From: CAYRZF01 sp964428805
GTDB taxonomy: Bacteria > Methylomirabilota > Methylomirabilia > Rokubacteriales > CSP1-6
DNA: 35,617 nucleotides
Reading direction: 5' to 3'
Assembly: GCA_964428805.1 (NCBI GenBank)
Contig: CAYRZF010000014.1
Span: forward strand, 1 to 35,617
The notes below the pieces were generated by a model, which was not told the DNA's origin, did not search any database, and worked only from the letters and a program-made list of their open reading frames with translations. This document shows positions 7,074 to 15,876 of this stretch, in pieces. Numbering within the stretch: the first letter of the stretch is position 1; each line of letters begins with the position of its first letter. Both the position numbers and the translations under genes were made by a program.

Positions 7074-9086
7074 ATGACCGAGCCCCTGGGCGGGTCTTTC
7101 AGGTCCCGGGTATTCATCCTGACCGCCCTCTTTGCCTGTGCCCTCGTCGCCCTGATCGGCCGCCTGGTCCTTATTCAGATCGTCAAGCACGAAGAGTTGA
7201 CGCGGCTGGCCGAGCGCCAGCGTTCGAAGACGGTCACTCTCCGCCCCGAGCGGGGCCCGATCCTGGACCGCGGCGGCCACGCCCTGGCGGTCTCGAGCCA
7301 CGCCGAGTCGCTCTTCGCCCTGCCGCCGCGCATCGAGGATCCGGAGGGGCTGGCCCGGCGCCTCGCGCCGCTCCTGAAGGAGGCCCCGGAGGAGGTCGTC
7401 AAGAGGCTGACGGCCGACCGCTCTTTCGTCTGGGTGAAGCGCAAGCTTCCGCCGGCGGTCGCCCAGATGATCAGGACGCTCGGCGAGCCGGGCCTCGGCT
7501 TCGTACAGGAGAGTCTTCGTCTTTACCCCAACCGCGAGCTCGCGGCTCACGTGCTGGGTTTCGAGGGGTTGGACGGCCGGGGCCTCGAGGGAATCGAGCG
7601 GGCCTGGGACGGCCACCTGGCGGGGGAGGCCGGTCTGGCGCTGGTCGAGCGGGACGCGCTTGGCCGGGAGGTGACGGGACTCCCCGCGGTGATCAAGCCC
7701 TCGACGCCGGGACAGGGCGTCGAGCTCACACTGGATAGGACGATTCAGTATCTGGCCGAGCGAGAGGTGGAGGCCGCCTGGCGGCGGACCCAATCCAAGT
7801 CGGCGATGGCAATCGTCCTCGACCCGCGCACGGGCGAGTTGCTGGCGCTCGCCGTTCGCCCCACCTTCAATCCGAACAACTTTGCGACGGCGACCGCCAA
7901 CGAATGGCGCAACCGCGCGGTCACCGATCCCTTCGAGCCGGGCTCGACCTTCAAGGCCATCCTGGCCGCCGCCGCGCTCCAGGAAGGGGTGGTGCGTCCC
8001 ACCGATCGCTTTTACGGCGAACAGGGAACGATCACCGTCGCCCGCACCGTGATCCACGATTGGAAGCAGTACGGCTGGCTCACTTTCTCCGAAGTCCTTC
8101 AGAACTCGTCGAACGTGGGCGCGATCAAGGTGGGGGTGGCCCTGGGGCGGGACCGCTTCTACCGCTACATCACCGGCTTCGGGTTCGGCAGTCTCACCGG
8201 CCTGGGGTTGCCCGGGGAGAGCCGGGGCCAGGTGAGACCACCCGATCGCTGGTCGGGCCTCTCGCTCGCCACAATGTCCATCGGCCAGGAGCTGTCGGTG
8301 ACGGCGCTCCAGCTGATCGCCGCCTTCGGCGCGGTGGCCAATGGCGGCCAGCTCATGCAGCCCCAGATCGTGCGGGCTCTGCTCGACTCGAGCGGCCGTG
8401 AACTGCGCGGCTTCGAGCCCCATGCGGTTCGCCAGGTGATCGCGCCGGAGACGGCGCGGACCCTCACTCAGATCCTCACTCGGGTCGTGGAAGACGGGAC
8501 CGGCCGGAACGCGGCGATCCCGGGTTATCAGGTCGCCGGGAAAACCGGGACAGCCCAGAAGATTGAGCCGGGGGCGAAGCGCTACTCCCGGGCTCCGGGG
8601 GTCCTTTCCTTCGTCGGCTTTGCGCCGGCCGATGACCCGCGCATCACGATGCTGGTGCTCCTGGATGAACCCAAGAACGAGAAATGGGGGAGCGAGGCTG
8701 CCGCCCCCATCTTCGCGGCCCTCGGGCGCGAAGTGCTCGGGTACCTGAACGTGCCTCCGCACGATACCCCCACGGTCCAGATCGTCCGCGCCCTCGAGCC
8801 CGGGATGGGGGTACCCGTCTCGGGGACGGGGGCGAGCCGGAGGGACGTCGTCACTGCGGTGGGGACTGGGCGGCCCGCGCTGGACCAGACGGCGCTGAAC
8901 CCACGAATGCCTGACGTGGTGGGCAAGAGTCTTCGAGGGGCGTTGTCGGCTTTGGAGGCCTTTGGCACGCAGGTGGAGGTGGCGGGTCGCGGGGTGGTGG
9001 TGGCCCAGCGGCCGGCGGCCGGCGAGGCGCTCGCGCCGGGCTCGGTCTGCCGGCTGGAGCTGGCTCCGCCGACTGCCCGGCGATGA
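7074..9086 (+). CDS. ftsI: Septal peptidoglycan transpeptidase FtsI (PBP3) with C-terminal PASTA domain
   Basis: The protein has 670 residues. One N-terminal membrane helix (~12-37) is followed by the pedestal domain (R-G-P-I-L-D-R-G-G at 60-68) and the transpeptidase. Active-site motifs are S-T-F-K (Ser291, Lys294), S-S-N (345-347) and K-T-G-T (490-493). Residues ~612-667 (M-P-D-V-V-G-K-S-L-R-G-A ... V-V-A-Q-R-P-A-A-G) form a single PASTA domain, a feature of PBP2x/SpoVD-type enzymes and of FtsI in several diderm phyla, but absent in E. coli FtsI. The enzyme cross-links septal peptidoglycan together with FtsW. The stop overlaps the murE start (ATGA). Confidence 0.96.
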   Translation: MTEPLGGSFRSRVFILTALFACALVALIGRLVLIQIVKHEELTRLAERQRSKTVTLRPERGPILDRGGHALAVSSHAESLFALPPRIEDPEGLARRLAPLLKEAPEEVVKRLTADRSFVWVKRKLPPAVAQMIRTLGEPGLGFVQESLRLYPNRELAAHVLGFEGLDGRGLEGIERAWDGHLAGEAGLALVERDALGREVTGLPAVIKPSTPGQGVELTLDRTIQYLAEREVEAAWRRTQSKSAMAIVLDPRTGELLALAVRPTFNPNNFATATANEWRNRAVTDPFEPGSTFKAILAAAALQEGVVRPTDRFYGEQGTITVARTVIHDWKQYGWLTFSEVLQNSSNVGAIKVGVALGRDRFYRYITGFGFGSLTGLGLPGESRGQVRPPDRWSGLSLATMSIGQELSVTALQLIAAFGAVANGGQLMQPQIVRALLDSSGRELRGFEPHAVRQVIAPETARTLTQILTRVVEDGTGRNAAIPGYQVAGKTGTAQKIEPGAKRYSRAPGVLSFVGFAPADDPRITMLVLLDEPKNEKWGSEAAAPIFAALGREVLGYLNVPPHDTPTVQIVRALEPGMGVPVSGTGASRRDVVTAVGTGRPALDQTALNPRMPDVVGKSLRGALSALEAFGTQVEVAGRGVVVAQRPAAGEALAPGSVCRLELAPPTARR

Positions 9087-10582
9087 CCCCGCGGCGCGTG
9101 GCCATGGACACCCTTTTAAAGGCGCTCGCGAGGAAGACGGTGCTGGGACAGCTCCCCGAAAGCGTGACGGGGCTCGCCTACGATTCGCGTACGGTGGCGG
9201 CCGGCGACCTCTTCGTCGCCGTACCCGGGCTGAAGCGGGACGGGCGCCTGTTCATTCCCGAGGCACTTGGCCGCGGGGCCGCTGCCGTGGTGACTGAAGG
9301 CTCTGACCCCCTCCCGGGCACCGGCCAGGGCCGCGTCCTCGTGCCGTCGGTGAGGGAGGCCTTGGCGCGACTGGCCGACGCGTTCTTCGAGCATGCATCG
9401 AGGGCGCTCACCGTGGTGGGGATCACGGGAACGAACGGGAAGACGACGACCTCCTACTTAGTGGAGGCGCTGCTCCGCGCCCGGGGGATGCAAACGGGCG
9501 TGGTCGGAACAATCCAGTATCGCATTGGCGATGAGCCGATTCCTGCCGGCCAGACCACTCCCGAGGCCGTCGAACTTCAGCGGCTGTTGGCCCGCATGGT
9601 CGAGTCGCGCGTGACAGGCGTGGCCATGGAAGTCTCCTCTCACGCGCTGGCCCTTCATCGCGTGGATGGCATCGACTTCGATGTGGCGGTCTTCACCAAC
9701 CTCACCCAGGATCATCTGGATTTCCACGGCACCCTGGAGGCCTACGGCCGGGCCAAGCGGCGACTCTTTGAGCTCCTGGCGGGCTCACCGAAGCCCGACC
9801 GGTGGGCCGTCATCAACCTGGATGATCCCGCCGCCAACTCGATGGTGGACGGGCTGGCTCTCAGGACCCTCACCTACGGCCTCCGCCCGCCCGCCGAGGT
9901 GCGACCGGTGGAGTATGCCTCCACCCTCGACGGGATCCGGATGGCCATCGAGAGCCCGGCTGGCCGCCTCAGCCTGGCTTCTTCCCTCATCGGCGAGCAC
10001 AACGTCATGAATCTCCTCAGCGCGTGCGCGGTTGGTGTGGCCCTCGGGATTGAGCTATCCGTCATCGGCAGCGCCCTCGCGACGGTTTCCGCGGTGCCGG
10101 GGCGCTTCGAGCGCGTGGAGGCGGGGCAGCCGTTTCTCGTCGTGGTGGACTATGCCCACACCCCCGATGCCCTGGAGCGCGTTCTGGGGACGGCGCGCAA
10201 GCTCACCCGGGGACGGCTCGGCATTGTCTTCGGCTGCGGCGGGGACCGCGACCGGGGGAAGCGGCCCATCATGGGCGCGATCGCCGCGCGGCTCGCCGAC
10301 CGCGCGTGGGTGACCTCCGACAACCCCCGGAGCGAAGATTCGCTTGCGATCATCAACGAGGTCGTCGTTGGGGTCCGCGGCGTCTGGCCCGACCTGGACC
10401 GCTGTGCTATGATCGCCGACAGGCGCGACGCCATCAGAGCTGCACTCGATTGGGCCCGCCCCGGCGACCTCATCGTGATCGCCGGGAAGGGACACGAGAC
10501 CTACCAGATCATCGGCCGAGAAGTGCTTCCCTTCGACGACCGGGCGGTAGTTCGTCAGATTCTCGCTGAGCGCGTGCAATAG
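9083..10582 (+). CDS. murE: UDP-MurNAc-L-Ala-D-Glu: meso-diaminopimelate ligase
   Basis: The protein has 499 residues. The ATP-binding loop is G-T-N-G-K-T-T-T at 116-123. Y-G-R-A-K carries the lysine (225) expected to be carbamylated. D-N-P-R (413-416) is the motif that selects meso-diaminopimelate over lysine, so this organism should make mDAP-type peptidoglycan. The three Mur-ligase domains (UDP-binding, central ATPase, C-terminal amino-acid binding with G-K-G-H-E-T-Y-Q) are complete and the length is normal. Translation is coupled to ftsI through a 4-base overlap. The reaction adds mDAP to UDP-MurNAc-dipeptide in the cytoplasm. Confidence 0.97.
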   Translation: MTPRRVAMDTLLKALARKTVLGQLPESVTGLAYDSRTVAAGDLFVAVPGLKRDGRLFIPEALGRGAAAVVTEGSDPLPGTGQGRVLVPSVREALARLADAFFEHASRALTVVGITGTNGKTTTSYLVEALLRARGMQTGVVGTIQYRIGDEPIPAGQTTPEAVELQRLLARMVESRVTGVAMEVSSHALALHRVDGIDFDVAVFTNLTQDHLDFHGTLEAYGRAKRRLFELLAGSPKPDRWAVINLDDPAANSMVDGLALRTLTYGLRPPAEVRPVEYASTLDGIRMAIESPAGRLSLASSLIGEHNVMNLLSACAVGVALGIELSVIGSALATVSAVPGRFERVEAGQPFLVVVDYAHTPDALERVLGTARKLTRGRLGIVFGCGGDRDRGKRPIMGAIAARLADRAWVTSDNPRSEDSLAIINEVVVGVRGVWPDLDRCAMIADRRDAIRAALDWARPGDLIVIAGKGHETYQIIGREVLPFDDRAVVRQILAERVQ

Positions 10583-10590
10583 GGAGCGCT

Positions 10591-11979
10591 ATGTCGTTGC
10601 TGACCGTCCAGGAAGTGGTTCGGGCCCTCCACGGCGCCCTGGTTGGGGGCGACCTGGGGGTTCCTGTGACCGGCGTGTCCATTGACAGCCGCAGCCTCGA
10701 GGTGGGGGAGGCCTTTTTCGCCATCCGTGGCTATCGCCTGGACGGCCACGCCTTCGTCGGTGACGCGGCCGCGCGGGGCGCTTCCTGCCTCGTCGTGCAC
10801 CATCTCCCGGACGAGATCCCGCTCCACGTGCCGGTGATCCTCGTGGAAGATACCACCCGGGCCCTCGGGAGGTTGGCTCTCTTCCATCGAAACCGATTCT
10901 CGGTCCCCGTCGTTGCCGTGACCGGCTCCAACGGGAAGACCACGACCAAGGAAATGGTCGCGGCAATCCTCGCCGGCCTCGGCCCGGTCCTCAAATCCGA
11001 GGCCAGTTTCAACAACCAGTGGGGACTCCCTCTGACGCTGCTCCGGCTGAGGTCCGAGCACCAAGCGGTGGCTCTCGAGCTGGGGGCAAACCAGCACGGC
11101 GAGATCGCGACCCTCGCCGGGATCGCGCGTCCGAGCGTCGGGATCGTCACCACGGTCGCCGCCGCGCATACGGAATTCTTCGGGAGCCTGGAGGAGGTGC
11201 AGCGGGAGAAGAGCTCTCTGGTGCGGGCGATCCCGCCGGAGGGGTGTGTGATCCTGAACGGCGACGACGCGCGGGTCCGGGAAATGGTCTCCGGGGCCCG
11301 CTGCCCGGTTTTATTCTACGGAATGTCCGCCGAGGCCGACGTGAGAGCCCTGGGGCCGATCGACGAAACGGTGGACGGAGTGAGCTTCACTCTCGCGATC
11401 CGGGGCGTCCGGAGCCCCGTGAGGCTGGCGTTCGCGGGCCGCCACAACGTCCTGAACGCTCTCGCGGGCGCCGCGGCCGGGACCGCGCTTGGTCTGGCTC
11501 TCCCCCAGATCGTCGAGGGGCTGGAGCGGGCACGGCCGCTCAAGGGCCGCTGTGTCTGGCGTCGCGCCGGCGCGGTGCGCATCCTCGACGACACCTACAA
11601 CGCCAATCCGGCGGCCGTACAGGCCGCGCTGGCCGTCCTCGCGCGGGCCCGCGGCGCCGGCAGGATCCTGGTCGCCCTGGGGGACATGCTGGAGCTTGGA
11701 GAGACTGCCGAAGCGGCTCACAGGGACGTCGGGCGAAAGGTGGCTCAGCTGGGGGCGGTTGAGTTCGTGGGCGTCGGGCCTCTCGCCCGGCACGCCGTGG
11801 CTGCCGCGCGCGAGGCGGGACTCTCCGAGAGTCACCACGCCGAGACGACGGAGGATGCCGTGGCGCTTCTGCTCAAGCGCTTGGCACCGGGAGACTATCT
11901 CCTCGTCAAGGGGTCCAGGGGGATGCGGATGGAGCGGGTCGTGGACGCGCTCGTGGCGCGGTTGGGGGGAGGCGAATGA
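10591..11979 (+). CDS. murF: UDP-MurNAc-tripeptide: D-alanyl-D-alanine ligase
   Basis: The protein has 462 residues from ATG 10591, with AGGGAG just upstream. The Mur-ligase ATP loop is T-G-S-N-G-K-T-T-T-K at 111-120, and the substrate region contains the MurF-typical F-N-N-Q-W-G-L-P and E-L-G-A-N-Q-H-G-E-I. The C-terminal domain has D-D-T-Y-N-A-N-P and G-D-M-L-E-L-G. It adds the D-Ala-D-Ala dipeptide to complete the UDP-MurNAc-pentapeptide. The D-Ala-D-Ala ligase (ddl) that supplies the substrate is not in this cluster. The gene is 8 bp behind murE and 3 bp ahead of mraY. Confidence 0.97.
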   Translation: MSLLTVQEVVRALHGALVGGDLGVPVTGVSIDSRSLEVGEAFFAIRGYRLDGHAFVGDAAARGASCLVVHHLPDEIPLHVPVILVEDTTRALGRLALFHRNRFSVPVVAVTGSNGKTTTKEMVAAILAGLGPVLKSEASFNNQWGLPLTLLRLRSEHQAVALELGANQHGEIATLAGIARPSVGIVTTVAAAHTEFFGSLEEVQREKSSLVRAIPPEGCVILNGDDARVREMVSGARCPVLFYGMSAEADVRALGPIDETVDGVSFTLAIRGVRSPVRLAFAGRHNVLNALAGAAAGTALGLALPQIVEGLERARPLKGRCVWRRAGAVRILDDTYNANPAAVQAALAVLARARGAGRILVALGDMLELGETAEAAHRDVGRKVAQLGAVEFVGVGPLARHAVAAAREAGLSESHHAETTEDAVALLLKRLAPGDYLLVKGSRGMRMERVVDALVARLGGGE

Positions 11980-11982
11980 GGG

Positions 11983-13062
11983 ATGCTCTACCATCTCCTC
12001 GTGCCGTTCGCCAAGGAGCATATCGTCTTCAACGTCTTCCGGTACATCACATTCCGGACGGCGATGGCGACCGTCACCGCCCTCGTCCTCTCCTTCGTCA
12101 TCGGGCCGTGGCTGGTGAAGAAGCTCCGCGCGCTGCAGGCGGGTGGAGAGACGATTCGAGAGGACATCCCGGAACGCCACCGGGCGAAGGCCGGCACTCC
12201 GACCATGGGCGGGATCCTGATCCTCGTGGCGATCCTCGTCTCCACGCTCCTCTGGGCGAACCTGAGAAATCGCTATGTCTGGATCATTCTGCTCGTGATG
12301 GCCGGCCTCGGGCTCATCGGGCTCCGCGACGACTACCGGAAGCTCCACACGAAGAAGGGCCTCTCGGCCAAGCAGAAATCCGGCGCCCAGATCCTGCTCG
12401 TGGGGACCTTGCTCCTTTCCCTCTACCTGTTCCCCGTGGACGGCTTCACCACGCGGCTGGCGATTCCGTTCTTCAAAGGGTGGCTGGTGAACCTGGGCTG
12501 GTTCTGGATTGTCTTCGCTCTGCTGGTCATCGTGGGCGCCTCCAACGCCGTGAACCTGACGGATGGCCTCGACGGGCTGGCCATCGGTCCCGTCATCATG
12601 GCGGGCGGTGCCTTCGCGATCATCACCTACTTGACCGGCAACTTCATCGCCGCCGAATACCTGAGGATCCCCAACGTCAAGGGGGCGGGGGAACTTACCA
12701 TCTTCTGCGGGGCCCTGGTGGGGGCGAGCTTGGGCTTTCTCTGGTTCAACAGCTACCCGGCGCAGGTCTTCATGGGCGATGTCGGCTCTCTGGCGCTGGG
12801 CGGCGCAATTGGCATGCTGGCGGTTTTGACCAAGGCGGAACTCCTGCTGCCGCTGATCGGCGGGCTCTACGTGGTGGAGGCCGGATCGGTGATCATCCAG
12901 GTCGTCTCCTTCAAGCTCACGGGGAAACGGGTCTTCCGAATGGCGCCGCTGCATCACCACTACGAGTTGGCAGGCTGGCCGGAGCCGAAGATCATCGTGC
13001 GCTTCTGGATCGTCTCCTTCATCCTGGCGCTCCTGGCCTTGACCACCTTGAAGCTGCGATAG
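11983..13062 (+). CDS. mraY: Phospho-N-acetylmuramoyl-pentapeptide transferase MraY
   Basis: The protein has 359 residues with about ten hydrophobic segments. Conserved cytoplasmic-loop motifs are present: K-A-G-T-P-T-M-G-G (~residue 68-76), the Mg-binding pair in G-L-R-D-D-Y-R-K, N-A-V-N-L-T-D-G-L-D-G-L-A, F-M-G-D-V-G-S-L-A-L-G-G, and the uridine/Mg-site P-L-H-H-H-Y-E near the C-terminus. It transfers phospho-MurNAc-pentapeptide to undecaprenyl phosphate, giving lipid I at the inner membrane. The R in G-L-R-D-D replaces the hydrophobic residue common in other species, a minor change. It starts 4 bp after the murF stop, behind a GGGGGGAGG ribosome site. Confidence 0.97.
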   Translation: MLYHLLVPFAKEHIVFNVFRYITFRTAMATVTALVLSFVIGPWLVKKLRALQAGGETIREDIPERHRAKAGTPTMGGILILVAILVSTLLWANLRNRYVWIILLVMAGLGLIGLRDDYRKLHTKKGLSAKQKSGAQILLVGTLLLSLYLFPVDGFTTRLAIPFFKGWLVNLGWFWIVFALLVIVGASNAVNLTDGLDGLAIGPVIMAGGAFAIITYLTGNFIAAEYLRIPNVKGAGELTIFCGALVGASLGFLWFNSYPAQVFMGDVGSLALGGAIGMLAVLTKAELLLPLIGGLYVVEAGSVIIQVVSFKLTGKRVFRMAPLHHHYELAGWPEPKIIVRFWIVSFILALLALTTLKLR

Positions 13063-13066
13063 GCGC

Positions 13067-14476
13067 GTGATGGACGCAGAGCTGCTAGAGGAGATGTCGG
13101 TGAGGGGACCGGCGTACCGAGAGTGGCTGCTGGGGCGAACGGTCTCGGTGGTGGGCCTCGCGCGGAGCGGCGTGGCCGCCTGCCGGCTGCTCCGGCGTCT
13201 CGGCGCTGTCGTGCTTGCCTCCGACGCCAAGCCGCGCTCCGCCCTCGGCGGGGAAGTGCCGGCTCTCGAGGCCGAGGGTGTGCGTGTGTCGGCGGGCGGG
13301 CACCCGGCGGAAGCCTTCGGGGGGGCCGAGCTGGTCGTCGTCAGCCCCGGGGTCCCGAAGGACCTTCCGGTTCTCCAGGAGATTCGCCAGAAGGGATTGG
13401 CAGTGATCGGAGAGCTGGAGCTGGCCTGGCGGGTGATGGAGGCTCAGGTGATCGCCATCACGGGGACCAACGGCAAGACGACCACCGCGGCCCTGAGCGT
13501 CGCGCTCCTGCGCGAGCAGAGCCGCCCCGTCCTCGTGGCGGGGAACATCGGCACCCCACTCTCGGCCCACGCGCTCACGTTTCCGCCGGACGGGATCGTC
13601 GTGGCCGAGGTCTCGAGCTTCCAGCTGGAAACCATCGAGACGTTCCGGCCGCGGGTGGCCGCGATTCTCAACCTGACCGCCGACCACCTGGACCGCCACG
13701 GCAGTTTCGACGAGTACGTGAGGGCCAAGCTCAGGATCTTCGAGAACCAGACCGAGGCCGACTGCGCTGTCCTGAACGCCGACGACCCGGTGACCGCCCA
13801 GCTTGCCTCCCGGACGAAAGCCCCGGTCGTGTTCTTCAGCCGGATCCGGCCGCTGGACCACGGGGTGTTCTGCCAGGAGGGGTGGATTGTCGCGAGGCTC
13901 AACGGGGATGTGGAGCGGATCTGCCCGGTGAGCGAAATCTTCCTCCGTGGCACCCACAACCTCGAGAATGTGCTGGCCGCCACGGCCTGCGCTCTCTGGA
14001 CGGGTATCGCGCCGGAACCCTTGCGTCGCGCGATCGGCTTGTTTCGGGGCGTGGAACACCGGATCGAGTGGGTCCGCGACCTCCAGGGTGTGGCCTACTA
14101 CAACGACTCGAAGGGGACCAACGTGGCCTCGACCATCAAGGCGCTGGAGAGCTTCAGCGAGCCCGTGATCCTCATCGCCGGCGGCCGGGGCAAGGGGCAG
14201 GACTTCGGGCCGCTGGCGGAGGCTGCCCGGGGGCGGGTCCGGTGCCTGATCCTGATCGGCGAGGATCGGGAGAAGATCCGGCGTTGCCTGGGGGAGGCGA
14301 TTGCCTCTGCGTTCGCCGAGTCTATGGAGGACGCCGTCCGGATGGCGCGGGAGTGGGCGCGGCCAGGCGAGGTCGTCCTGCTCTCTCCGGCCTGCGCCTC
14401 ATTCGACATGTTCGAGAACTTCGAGCACCGCGGGGCGGCCTTCAAGGCGGCCGTCCTCTCGCCGCGAGACGCGTGA
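13067..14476 (+). CDS. murD: UDP-MurNAc-L-alanine: D-glutamate ligase
   Basis: The protein has 469 residues from GTG 13067. ATG 13070 and ATG 13094 (behind GAGGAG) are in-frame alternatives, and the last gives a more usual N-terminus. V-V-G-L-A-R-S-G opens the UDP-binding domain and G-T-N-G-K-T-T-T (133-140 from the GTG) is the ATP loop. L-T-A-D-H-L-D-R-H-G, Y-Y-N-D-S-K-G-T-N and A-S-F-D-M-F-E-N-F-E-H-R-G are MurD signatures. It adds D-Glu to UDP-MurNAc-L-Ala. The stop TGA overlaps the ftsW ATG. Confidence 0.97.
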   Translation: MMDAELLEEMSVRGPAYREWLLGRTVSVVGLARSGVAACRLLRRLGAVVLASDAKPRSALGGEVPALEAEGVRVSAGGHPAEAFGGAELVVVSPGVPKDLPVLQEIRQKGLAVIGELELAWRVMEAQVIAITGTNGKTTTAALSVALLREQSRPVLVAGNIGTPLSAHALTFPPDGIVVAEVSSFQLETIETFRPRVAAILNLTADHLDRHGSFDEYVRAKLRIFENQTEADCAVLNADDPVTAQLASRTKAPVVFFSRIRPLDHGVFCQEGWIVARLNGDVERICPVSEIFLRGTHNLENVLAATACALWTGIAPEPLRRAIGLFRGVEHRIEWVRDLQGVAYYNDSKGTNVASTIKALESFSEPVILIAGGRGKGQDFGPLAEAARGRVRCLILIGEDREKIRRCLGEAIASAFAESMEDAVRMAREWARPGEVVLLSPACASFDMFENFEHRGAAFKAAVLSPRDA

Positions 14477-15576
14477 TGCCGAGAAAATTGGTGCCCGACA
14501 TGTGGCTCTTCGGCGCGGTGGTGGCGCTCGTGTCCATCGGGGTGGTCATGGTCTACTCGGCCAGCGCCATCGTGGCCGCCGACCGTTTCCGCGACCCGTA
14601 CTTTTTCTTGAAGAAGCAGCTCTTCTGGGCTGTGCTGGGCTTCGGCTGCCTGTGGGCGGCCATGACGCTGAATTACCGTTCCCTCCAGCGGATCGTGCTG
14701 CCGCTGCTCATCCTCTCGCTGATCCTCCTGGTGCTCGTGCTCATTCCCCCGTTCAGCCAGGAGATCAACGGCACGCGGCGCTGGCTCCGGTGGGGGCCGG
14801 TTTCCTTCCAGCCCTCTGAGCTGGCGAAGTTTTCCCTCGTGGTGTACCTCGCCGTGTTTCTCACGCGGCGCCGGGAGGTCGTGGAGAGCTTCTGGCTGGG
14901 GCTCCTGCCGCCCCTCTTGGTGGCAGGGAGCATGGCTGGGCTGGTGCTCCTTCAGCCGGACCTGGGGTCGAGCCTCACGCTGGTCGCGCTGGTCTTCTGT
15001 CTCCTATTCCTGGCGGGGGCCCGCCTCAAGCAGATGGCCCTGCTCGCCCTGTCGGCACTCCCGCTCGTCGTGGTGGCCATCTCCGCGGCGCCGTACCGGA
15101 TCAAGCGGATCATGACCTTCCTGGATCCCTGGGCGGACCCGCGCGGGAGTGGTTTCCAGATCATCCAATCCTACCTGGCGCTGGGCGCGGGCGGCCTGTT
15201 TGGGCGCGGGCTCGGCGAGTCGAAGCAGAAGCTGTTTTATCTGCCGGAGCCCCACACCGACTTTATCTTCGCCGTCCTCGGCGAGGAACTCGGGTTGCTC
15301 GGGGCCGTCTCGGTGGTTTGCCTGTTCGGGCTCCTGATCTGGCGGGGGATTCGCATCGGGCTCGGTGCCCCGGACCCTTTCGGCGCATTCCTCGCTCTGG
15401 GGTTGACCGCGCTGCTGGCCTGCCAGACGCTCGTCAACCTGGGCGTGGTCACCGGCGCGCTTCCGACCAAGGGGCTTCCGCTCCCCTTCATCTCCTTCGG
15501 CGGCTCGTCGCTCCTGATGGCGATGGTCTCGGCCGGCGTGCTGCTCAACATCTCCCAGCATGCGAGGGACGCGTGA
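14476..15576 (+). CDS. ftsW: Septal peptidoglycan polymerase FtsW
   Basis: The protein has 366 residues, with about ten transmembrane helices in the SEDS family pattern. Start ATG 14476 shares one base with the murD stop; the frame is open far upstream, but that part is the antisense-like shadow of murD. Family motifs: V-M-V-Y-S-A-S (~22-28), N-G-T-R-R-W-L-R-W-G-P-V-S-F-Q-P-S-E-L-A-K-F, L-L-Q-P-D-L-G-S-S (the catalytic aspartate loop), F-I-F-A-V-L-G-E-E-L-G-L and P-F-I-S-F-G-G-S-S. FtsW polymerises lipid II glycan strands at the septum with FtsI. In most dcw clusters murG follows immediately; here it does not. Confidence 0.96.
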   Translation: MPRKLVPDMWLFGAVVALVSIGVVMVYSASAIVAADRFRDPYFFLKKQLFWAVLGFGCLWAAMTLNYRSLQRIVLPLLILSLILLVLVLIPPFSQEINGTRRWLRWGPVSFQPSELAKFSLVVYLAVFLTRRREVVESFWLGLLPPLLVAGSMAGLVLLQPDLGSSLTLVALVFCLLFLAGARLKQMALLALSALPLVVVAISAAPYRIKRIMTFLDPWADPRGSGFQIIQSYLALGAGGLFGRGLGESKQKLFYLPEPHTDFIFAVLGEELGLLGAVSVVCLFGLLIWRGIRIGLGAPDPFGAFLALGLTALLACQTLVNLGVVTGALPTKGLPLPFISFGGSSLLMAMVSAGVLLNISQHARDA

Positions 15577-15876
15577 TGCGGCACACTGCCGAGGGCCAGG
15601 ATCGCTTCTGGACGCGTCCACCGCTCGCTCGCTGGGCCTTCGGCGGTCACCCGTCTGTGGCTCGCGGGTCGGGGATACCCCTCCGGACTCGCTCCCGCAG
15701 TGCCCGATCCTCGCGCGGAATCGGGTTTGTGGTCCGCACCCGTCCATTCCCTCGGGGCGTGCGGTCCGGCTTCCCCATCCCCGCTCGCTCACGACGGGGG
15801 CCCGACCGCCTCTCGGCACGGCTCGCTCGGATGGATCGCGTCCCGAGCGCTCCAAGCGCGACACGGGTGGGGCCGC
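15577..15876 (+). other. 300-bp insert at the usual murG position, no recognisable gene
   Basis: Between the ftsW stop and the murC start lie 300 bases in which I recognise no conserved protein. An open frame of 102 codons runs from ATG 15576 (overlapping the ftsW stop) to TAA 15882-15884 (overlapping murC). Its product would be very Arg/Ser/Pro-rich, low in hydrophobic core residues, and has no MurG motif such as the N-terminal G-G-T-G-G-H. The heptamer CTCGCTC recurs at 15624, 15688, 15784 and 15822, which suggests repeat-derived or decayed DNA. It may be a spacer, a dispersed repeat, an unknown Arg-rich small protein, or an assembly join. Confidence 0.6.

Noticed and set aside
6894..8762. 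622-codon open frame on the - strand
   Set aside because: It is antisense to ftsL/ftsI with no recognisable domain; long antisense frames are expected at this GC content.
11311..13230. 639-codon open frame on the - strand
   Set aside because: It lies antisense to murF/mraY/murD, which have full family motifs; composition is typical of the antisense frame of GC-rich genes.
13123..14475. Long upstream extension of ftsW in the same frame (817 codons in total)
   Set aside because: The product is Arg/Gly/Pro-rich shadow of murD in another frame; FtsW similarity begins at ATG 14476.
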